From the NCBI GenBank assembly GCA_011799875.1, contig CM022301.1, forward strand, positions 13,721,570 through 13,785,569: a stretch of DNA of 64,000 nt. The letters are read 5' to 3'. The DNA comes from Thinopyrum elongatum (lineage: Eukaryota > Streptophyta > Magnoliopsida > Poales > Poaceae). Made by a program: the position numbers and the translations under genes. Shown here in pieces: positions 56,491-64,000 of the stretch (position 1 is the first letter of the stretch; each line of letters starts with the position of its first letter). Under the pieces are notes generated by a model. The model had not been told where the DNA came from and ran no database searches. It worked only from the letters and a program-made list of their open reading frames with translations.

Positions 56491-59400
56491 AGTTGGTAGC
56501 AGAGCCTCTACTAACCATAGGAGCCCCCTTGATTGATCGAACTTGGTTGTTGTTGCGTCTAGAAGAAAAAATATTTTGAGTCTAGTTATATATCAGAGAG
56601 TAGGAATTCTTTTTACCCCTTATCCCCTTCGTAGCTCTGGTGAGGAATCGTGACGTAGGTGTTTTGATTCTACTACTCTTCTTATTCAAAAAAATTTAGG
56701 ATCACGCGGGTATTTCAGAATCTTTGCTATATCGGTGTGACAAAACTTTGTTCTTGGTGCCTCCTGACATTTTGGTGTTGTGGCAGTGTCCCGGGGAGTT
56801 GAGCTCCAAGGTTTTCTTATCACATTCGCTATCGTTCCAGTTTCTGAATAACAGAGGACGCCGACATGGAAAGACGCTTCTATCTTGTTAGTGGTGAGAT
56901 AACCCCGATGTCACCCCAATACTGGGGAGGTAGTTCGGGAGTACTACCATGGCTAGTATAGCGGATGTTTTTACGAAGGTCTGAGGTACACGAGTTTCCG
57001 AGGTTCTTGGTTATGTGTTGATGGAGGCAGTACATTTGGAGTGTAGAATTCTGCTAGGAGTTGTGTGATGATATTTTTCTCCTTGTACTTGTTGTACCGG
57101 ATTGCATAACCAAAAATTTCGGGAGTTCTTAGGTGGGAATTCAAGTAGTAATGTAGGAAATCTTTCCAACAGATGCATGATATGAGATTGTGGTTCGACA
57201 TCTAGTGGTTTGTTTGTTCGCGGTCTTTCTTACAGCGGTGCTCGTTGCGTCTTAAAGAACCCTTGTAGCTTTGCTACGGTTCAGGGATGCTTCGTAGTCT
57301 CGTACACTACCTCGTACGGATGGCCACTGTAAGATCGAGTCCGCCTGGGCCTCACCATGAAAATTTCCGACGGAAATCTCTACCATATGTTTGTTTCCGA
57401 CTTAATTTGCAAGCCCAATCCTTTCTTTCATTTTGGTTGTGGTATTCAAGTTGCTTCGAAGTCAAGTGTGGATCCAAACATTATCTAAGCGATGTTCTCA
57501 TAATTCTATGGGAGTGCTAATCCTTCTTGATCTTCGAGATTGTCATGACAATTCTTTTCAACTGGTGTGCTTCTCCTCAAGTTAATCTGACCCTTTCAAC
57601 ATTTGCAAGATCAATTCTCAGTTTCCCAATGGTGTTCGTTCCACCCATCCCAAGTTGTTTTTGTTTTGTCCCACCCTCCCACCCTTTTTCTTCGCGGAGT
57701 AAAAAAACCTCAATCAAGTATCCATGTTATTCATGTGAAGTCTATCCATTCTTTTGTTTCAATGTTATTAACCGGTGATTTCTCGTGAAGATGCTCAGGA
57801 GCTACAAGTTCAGCATTGTTCATTCTTGTTTTCTTCTCTGGTGGATACAATTCAGCTTTGGTGTTGATCATATCCCTTTCTTTTATTCAAATGCCTTTTT
57901 CTTGTTGGAAGTTCTTGTCGTCTCTCTTGCTTATTCACCTCTCTCTATTCTTCTCTGGGGTGCTGAAGAAATTATCTCATAAGATTCGTGTTTCCATTCA
58001 TAATCCGTTCAAGCTATTTGGAGGTTGTTATCTCATTCAAGCCATTTAATTCAACCGGTGCAATCTCTCTTTAAAAATCATTCAACGGTGTTTTCTTTTG
58101 AGTGGGCCCATAACCCACAGGTCTTTTCCTAGGATCTTACCCGACTCTTCTAATTTTTTGAAGTTATTCTCAAATTCTCTCCAAAATTTGATGTAAGAAT
58201 GAATCCTCATCGGTCAAATGACTCCTCCAAGTTTTCTTTTCAATTCTTTTCATCTTTGGCTCAACCTTTCTATTCTTCATTGTTCTGGAGTGTCTCAACA
58301 ATTTTGATGATGCTCCTCATCGTCATTCTCAGCATTTGAAGACTGAAGAAGAGTTTCTCTTGCATCATGTCCGTTCTCTTAAAGATTTGTGGTGCAAGCT
58401 TGATGGTATCCTCTCAAATTGTTCCGATCATGAGAAATTCTTTTCATACCCATCCGGAGGATTTTTGGAGTGTTTTCATTTTGATTCTCCGGAGGCCATC
58501 ATTTCAGAACATTTATCCGTTCTCAATGTTCATCTCTTGTTCCCAAATTATATTCCGGTGCATCGTTCAAGTATTCTCTAATCAGCTCGTGATCTCTTCG
58601 TTCTTTTGTATCTAAATTCCATCAAGTATCTTCGTGCATTTCTAATTCTTCCAGGCGATTTGTTCTCTTTTCTTTGTTCGTTTCCATATTCATACGGTGG
58701 TTTTTCCAAGATTCCTCTTCCTTTGTTATCGTATCATTTCATTCGTTCTTTCCAATCCTACTGCTGCTCCATTGAAGACCTTCCAAGTTTGCGGTATATC
58801 TCTCTTCAATCTCTTCAAGAATAATAAGTGGTATGCAAAATCCATTGCTTGTCATCAATTTAGGGTGATGAAGGATAAACATATCATAATTCTTATTCTT
58901 GTTTCATCGAGGTGATTTAATTCCTTCTTCCGTAGTTTTGTTCTCGATGAATGAAGTCTCAGTTCCCTTTTGCTTCATCTTTTCTTTCTGGAGTACCAAG
59001 TTTTCTCGATTGTATCATCACGAAGCTCCATCTAAATCATTGCAAGGCTTCATCTTGTTCTTTTCAACATTCTTTCGTTTTGATCATCTTGTTATCTTTC
59101 CGTAGTTCTTCTAAGAGGTTCATCATGCTGGTTCATTAATGATTTATATCATTCTCGAAGTGTTCTTCAAGATTCTTGTTGGGGAGCTTAACTAGTCTTC
59201 TTATTGCATTTCAAAGTGCAATTCATTATCCCTTATCTGTGAAGTGGAGTTTTGCATCTCTTCGATCCTCTAGAGTAATCAATCCTTCCGTAGTGGCAGG
59301 TTTTCACCTCAAATATTGAGATGTTTTTGGGAAGCCCATACAAACCTTATTCTTTTCGTTGTTGATTTTCCAAGAACTCCGTTCAATCCTTCTTTGTGAG

Positions 59401-59733
59401 GATGCTTTTCAAATTAGATGGTGAGAGAAATTGTCATTTTCTTCTCCGTTCTTTTTCTTTCCAATGATCTAGCTTCTATTCTTTCATTGGTTTCAAAGTC
59501 TATCTTGTTCCTTGAGCTCTTGATTCTTGTCGAATTCCATGATCCTCTTCTCTACCGGAATGCTCTCAACTTCATTCACCTCCGTTGTATTCATTCATTC
59601 AAGTTTTGCAACCTTCAAGGTTCTATGGTTTCATTCGTTTGTTAAAGAAGCAAGTATGTTTTACCTCTTTCTCTTTCTCTTCCTCTTCTCATTCTAGATC
59701 TCAGGGCGAGATCTCTTGTTAGTGGGGGAGAGT
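56491..59733 (+). other. Gypsy D internal region, no gag-pol
   Basis: 3.24 kb between primer-binding site and polypurine tract (GTTAGTGGGGGAGAGT, about 59718-59733). I see no gag, protease, RT, RNase H or integrase motif in any frame. From about 57480 the plus strand is strongly T/C-rich with TTCTTC, TTCAA and CATTC words and many short open frames of about 60-85 codons, none recognisable. This fits a non-autonomous large retrotransposon derivative, or a very old decayed internal domain. Confidence 0.6.
56494..56505 (+). other. Primer-binding site of gypsy D
   Basis: TGGTAGCAGAGC, three bases after the LTR end; one substitution from the Met-tRNA site TGGTATCAGAGC. Confidence 0.65.
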
Positions 59734-60985
59734 TGTAACAGCCTGAGACCGACGCTGCAGTTGCCTTCCATTTATTTTCGTTGTTGCCGTGTGTTTCATT
59801 TGTTTGTTGCATTCATAATCGCATCATTCGCATTGCATCAGCACTCAATGTCCTTATGTTTTCAAAACATGCATCCGTTCGTAGTTGCCGCTTCTCCCCG
59901 TTGGCCTACGTTGTCCGTTCTGAGTCCAAACACACTCGCACGCGCCCGCGGCATCTCTGAAATATTCTTTTTCTAAGTGGGAATAAAACGTTCTCGGAAT
60001 GGGTTGAAAGTTGGCGTGCCATCTTACTATATTTTAGGTTGACCACCTGCCAAATTTCGTCACATTCGGAGTCAGTTTGATAGCCCAACCGTTAAACTAT
60101 AGCGGCACTATAGCAGGATAAAACGTCGGACGTTTCGGTGTTCCGAAACCTATGCCGGGCTGCTCTTCTTCCCTCTCTTCCCAGCCCCGCTCTACATAGC
60201 CCACCTAACCTAGCTAAGCCCCTGCTCTCACCGGAGTCGTCCGATCGCAATCCGATGTCAGAAAAGCATCCCCCAAACCCCTCCATCCAACTCCCCTGCC
60301 ATAAATAGACAACCATCCCTTCCAAATTGGCCAAACCCAAGCCTCCTCGTTTTCCGCAGCCCCCTCTCCAGCGCCACCACTTGGGACCTCCAGATCGCCC
60401 CGCCGCCACCTGAGCCCGCCTCCACCGCGTCCCTGTTCCACCAGCCGCCGCGGGCCCGTAGAGCCCATCTGAAGCCCGCCCGAGCCCGTGCGTCGCCGCC
60501 TCCCTGGCCCCTCGCGCCCGAGCTCCAGATCGGGAGAGGAGCTCCCGATCTAGAGCCCTGCTCCTCCCGTGTGCCTGTACCAGGCCTCGACCCCGCAGCC
60601 CTCGGCTGATCCGGCGAGCCTCCCCGCCGCAGCTAGCGACCTCGACCACCAGGTGACGCCGCCGTCGGCCACCTTTCTTATCCTTCCTCCTCCTGTAGTT
60701 CTGCTTCCCCAGCTCTCAATCTCCCGTCTCTCTTTGTAACACGAAGCCCTGCGGCCGAGCACGCCGTCGGACCCGTTGCCGCCTGCCTCCTCAAACTCCC
60801 CTACGCCGGAACTCGTGCTTCTTCCTGGGATCCTCACCTCCAACGCTATCTCCGGTGTCCCCAAGTCCGTCCGTGACAAGCCGTGTTGCCGCCATCTTCT
60901 GCTTGCCGCTGCCGCTTCCAGTTCGATCGGGAGGAGCCCCGATCCGCGCCAGCATTGACCCGCTTGCCCTCACGCGTGGGACGCC
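59734..60985 (+). mobile_element. Gypsy D 3' LTR, interrupted
   Basis: Begins TGTAACAGCCTGAGACCGAC, aligns with 37357-38005 and then 53293-53892. Stops at GGGACGCC where copia F begins; ACGCC (60981-60985) is the candidate TSD. The remaining 2.6 kb of the LTR should lie beyond copia F, to the right of the window. Confidence 0.85.
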
Positions 60986-62768
60986 TGTTGGGGAACGTTG
61001 CATGGAAAACAAAAAAAATTCTACGCACACGCAAGATCCATCCATGGAGATGCATAGCAATGAGAGGGGAAGAGTGTGTCTACGTACCCTCGTAGATCGT
61101 AAGCAGAAGCGTTAGAACAACGCGGTTGATGTCATCGAACAACTTCACGATCCAACCGACCTATTACCGAACGCACGGCACCTCTGCGTTCTGCACACGT
61201 TCAGCTCGGTGACGTCCTCCACCTTCTTGATCCAGCAAGACGACGAGGTAGTAGATGAGTTCCGGCAGCACGACGGTGTGGTGATGGTGATGGTGATGTG
61301 ATCTCCGCAGGGCTTCGCCTAAGCACTACGAAAATATGACCGAGGTAGTAAACTGTGGACGGAGCCGCCGCACACGGCTAAGACAATGTTGTGTCCTTGT
61401 GTGGCGCCCCCTCCCCATGTATATATAGTTGGGAGGGGAGAGCGGGCTGCTAGGGCAGCCAGGGTGCGCCCCTAGGGGCTGGCCACCAGCCCTAGGGCTC
61501 CTGCCCTCCTGCGCCCCCCTTTCCTTGTATGAACAAGGGGGGAAGGAAAGAGGGGGGGGGGGAGAGGGAAGGAAGTGGGAGTCCAACTCCACTATTTCCT
61601 TTCCTCCTCCCCTTTTCTTTCCCTCCCCTTAGGCCGACCCTATAGGGGGTGCACCAGCCCCTTGTGGGCTGGTGTGTTCCCTCACTTGGCCCATAAGGCC
61701 CATATCTTTGCCGGGGATGCCCGAAACTCCTTCCGGTGACCCGATAAGTACCCGGTACCCTCCGAAACACTTCCGGTGTCTGAATACCATCGTCCTATAT
61801 ATCAATCTTTACCTCTCGACCATTTTGAGACTCCTCGTCATGTTCGTGATCTCATCCGGGACTCCGAACAACATTCGGTCACCAATTCACATAACTTATA
61901 TAACACTATATCATCAACGAACGTTAAGCGTGCGGACCCTACGGGTTCGGGAATGATGTAGACATGACCGAGACGACTCTCCGGTCAATAAACAATAGCG
62001 GAACCTGGATGCCCATATTGGTTCCTACATATTCCACAAAGATCTTATCGGTCGAACTGTTATGACAACATACGTAATTCCCTTTGTCCGTCGGTATGTT
62101 GCTTGCCCGAGATTCGATCGTCGGTATCTCCATACCTAGTTCAATCTCATTACCGGCAAGTCTCTTTACTCGTTCCATAATACTTCATCCCGTAACTAAC
62201 TCCTTAGTCACTTTGCTTGCAAGCTTGTTATGATGTGCATTACAGAGAAGGCCCGGAGATACCTCTCCGAAACACGGAGTGACAAATCCTAATCTCGATC
62301 TATGCCAACTCAACAAACACCTTCGGAGAGACCTATAGAGCATCTTTATGATCACCCAGTTACGTTGTGACGTTTGATAGAACACAAGGTATTCCTTCGG
62401 TATCCGGGAGTTGCATAATCTCATAGTCGAAGGAATATGTATTTGATATGAAGAAAGCAATAGCAATAAAACTGGACGATCATTATGCTAAGCTAACGGA
62501 TGGGTTTTGTCCATCACATCATTCTCCTAATGATGTGATCCCATTATCAAATGACAAGACATGTCCATGGTTAGGAAACCTTAACCATCTTTGATCAACG
62601 AGCTAGTCTAGTAGAGGCTTACTAGGGACACGGTGTTTGTTTATGTATTCACACATGTATTTAAGTTTCCGATCAATACAATTCTAGCATGAATATTAAA
62701 CCTTTATCATGATTAAGGAAATATAATAATAACCATTTTATTATTGCCTCTAGGGCATATTTCCATCA
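60986..62768 (-). mobile_element. Copia F (Angela/BARE-like) 3' LTR
   Basis: 1783 bp. On the minus strand it starts TGATGGAAATATGCCCTAGA at 62768 and ends AACGTTCCCCAACA at 60986, the hallmark ends of BARE/WIS/Angela LTRs (the start is usually TGTTGGAAATATG). TATA-like ACTATATATACATGG near 61415-61430 (minus). Interrupts gypsy D's 3' LTR. Small open frames on either strand are not genes. Confidence 0.9.
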
Positions 62769-62785
62769 GTCTCCCACTTGCACTA
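62769..62785 (-). other. Polypurine tract of copia F
   Basis: On the minus strand GTGCAAGTGGGAGACTG directly precedes the LTR start; this is the usual BARE/Angela plus-strand priming site and shows that this LTR is the 3' one. Confidence 0.8.
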
Positions 62786-62943
62786 GAGTCAATAATCTAG
62801 TTCACATCACCATGTGATTAACACCCAAAGAGTTCACTAGAGTCAATAGTCTAGTTCACATCGCTATATGATTAACACCCAAGAGTTCACTAGAGTCAAT
62901 AATCTAGTTCACATCATCATGTGATTAACACTCCAACATTTCT
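62782..62943. repeat. Three tandem 54-bp units next to the PPT
   Basis: Three copies of CACTAGAGTCAATAATCTAG followed by TTCACATCACCATGTGATTAAC and ACCCAAAGAGTT, starting at about 62782, 62836 and 62889. Located in the untranslated region between RNase H and the PPT of copia F. Confidence 0.85.
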
Positions 62944-63415
62944 AAGGTATGATCATGTTTTGCTTGTGAGAGAGATTTCTAGTCAACGGGTCTGCAACAT
63001 TCAAAACCGTGTGTACTTTGCAAATCCTTATGTTATACTGTAGATGCTGTTATCACGCTTTACTTGGAGCTATTCCAAATGACTGCTCCATTATACGTAT
63101 CCAGTTTGCTACTCAGAGTTATCCAGATCGGTGTCAAAGCTTGCATCGACGTAACCCTTTACGACGAACTCTTTATCACCTCCATAATCGAGAAACATTT
63201 CCTTAGTCCTAAGGATAATTTTGACCGTTGTCCGCTGATCTACTCCTGGATCACTCTTGTACCCCTTTTACCAGACACGTGGCAAGGTAGACATCATGTG
63301 TGGTACACAACATGGCATACATTATAGAACCTATGGCTGAGGCATAGGGAATGACTTTCATTCTCTCTCCATCTTCTGCCGTGGTCGGGCTTTGAGTCTT
63401 ACTCAACTTTACACC
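62944..63415 (-). pseudogene. Copia F RT end/RNase H, decayed
   Basis: Continuation of the RT frame after the stop at 63416, minus strand. Pieces such as GVKLSKTQSPTTAEDGERM and IPYASAIGSIMYAM (about 63330-63410) are the conserved region after copia RT. Further left only scattered fragments survive (the GGDKEFVVKGYVDASF-like block near 63140-63190) among stops and frameshifts. Nothing else is coded here; plus-strand frames at 63009-63327 are shadows. Confidence 0.7.
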
Positions 63416-64000
63416 TTACAATACAGGCAAGAACTCCTTCTTTGACTGATCCATTTTGAACTCCTTCAAAATCTTGTCAAGGCATGTACTCATTGAATGT
63501 CTTATCAAGCATCTTGATCTATCTCTATAGATCTTGATGCCCAATATGTAAGCAGCTTCACCGAGGTCTTTCATTGAAAAACTCTTATTCAAGTATCCTT
63601 TTATGCCATCCAGAAATTCTATATCATTTCCAATCAATAATATGTCATCCACATATAATATTAGAAATGCAACAGAGCTCCCACTCACTTTCTTGTAAAT
63701 ACAGGCTTCACCGTAAGTCTGTATAAAACCATACGCTTTGATCACCTCATCAAATCGTATATTCCAACTCCGAGATGCTTGCACCAGTCCATAGATGGAT
63801 CGCTGGAGCTTGCACACTTTGTTAGCACCCTTAGGATCGACAAAACCTTCTGGTTGCATCATATACTACTCTTCTTTAAGAAATCCATTAAGGAATGCAG
63901 TTTTGACATGCATTTGCCAGATTTCATAATCACAAAATGCGGTAATTCCTAACATGATTCGGACAGACTTAAGCATCGCTACGGGTGAGAAAGTCTCATC
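63416..64000 (-). pseudogene. Copia F reverse transcriptase, partial
   Basis: Minus strand, running in from the right edge. DETFSPVAMLKSVRIML, then QMHVKTAFLNGFL near 63895-63925, where copia RTs have Asp at the His position. An in-frame TAG at 63866-63868, then PEGFVDPKGANKVCKLQRS, IYGLVQASRSWNIRFDEVI, LILYVDDILLIGND (YVDD box intact), GYLNKSFSMKDLGEAAYILG and KEFLPVL with a stop at 63416. Reverse transcriptase of a BARE/Angela-like copia; inactive because of the stop and the missing catalytic Asp. Confidence 0.92.

Larger units (their letters stand above)
37357..60985 (+). mobile_element. Gypsy-like element D with long LTRs, no gag-pol
   Basis: 5' LTR = 37357-38005 plus 53293-56490 (split by gypsy E); primer-binding site 56494-56505; internal region 56491-59733; 3' LTR from 59734, cut at 60986 by copia F. 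LTR start TGTAATAGCCCGAGACCGAC versus TGTAACAGCCTGAGACCGAC. Net 5' LTR is about 3.85 kb. The two LTR copies match over GCGTGGGACGCC and the preceding 1.2 kb. Superfamily (gypsy) is inferred from LTR style and primer-binding site because no coding domain is present. Confidence 0.8.

Noticed and set aside
34360..60985. A host gene between elements
   Set aside because: Every junction can be assigned to an element end, TSD or LTR; no non-transposon exon-intron structure or conserved plant protein was recognised.
63009..63327. Plus-strand frames near the right edge
   Set aside because: Antisense to the decayed copia F RT/RNase H region; no independent support.

Overview
This window is plant nuclear DNA, almost certainly an intergenic block from a Triticeae grass (wheat, goatgrass, barley or rye). 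The basis is the set of repeat families: BARE/WIS/Angela-type copia LTRs, SIRE-type (Maximus-like) copia LTRs, Athila-like and Tekay-like gypsy elements with very long LTRs, and CACTA transposons with CACTACTAGGGAAAA termini and AGCAGTAGCGCG-type subterminal repeats. I find no host gene, tRNA, rRNA, CRISPR or bacterial-style operon. Practically every base can be placed in a nested transposable element, and the long ORFs are transposon proteins, most of them broken.

Layout. 1-1216 is a minus-strand SIRE-type LTR running off the left edge, inserted in the leader of a minus-strand Angela-like copia whose 5' LTR is 1791-3768. 3769-14190 is a plus-strand copia ('copia B'): a possible LTR end, a captured LINE fragment (3904-5385, minus), gag-protease-integrase (5386-6967), then CACTA-1 (6968-14073, TSD TGT) and the integrase continuation (14074-14190). 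14191-15320 is a truncated plus-strand LTR of the same family as 1791-3768. 15321-15574 plus 34360-37356 is a plus-strand SIRE-type copia ('copia C'), split by CACTA-2 (15575-34356, TSD TTT, coding minus). CACTA-2 is itself split inside its transposase gene by a complete 8.2-kb pol-less Athila-like gypsy element (24362-32566, TSD CACAC).

Copia C is cut at 37357 by a gypsy-like element with about 3.85-kb LTRs ('gypsy D'). Its 5' LTR contains a complete Tekay-type chromovirus ('gypsy E', 38006-53287, TSD ACCAC). Gypsy E carries a solo LTR of a third family between its RNase H strands (46053-47550, TSD GAGAT). Gypsy D has a 3.2-kb internal region without gag-pol, and its 3' LTR is cut at 60986 by a minus-strand Angela/BARE-like copia whose 3' LTR, PPT and reverse transcriptase reach the right edge. 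The relative order of insertion can be read from this nesting.

The most interesting material is of three kinds. (1) Both CACTA elements carry a roughly 190-bp foldback directly upstream of the second gene, and a single arm of it upstream of the transposase gene, which would suit a self-targeting small-RNA circuit. (2) Gypsy E encodes a separate intact 264-aa protein upstream of gag whose first 100 residues follow a double-stranded-RNA-binding-domain pattern. (3) The decay is informative: gypsy E's polyprotein keeps one reading frame through ten stop codons that fit cytosine deamination; both CACTA transposases share one frame break at the same C-run; and the Ulp1-like domain of CACTA gene 2 lacks its expected cysteine.
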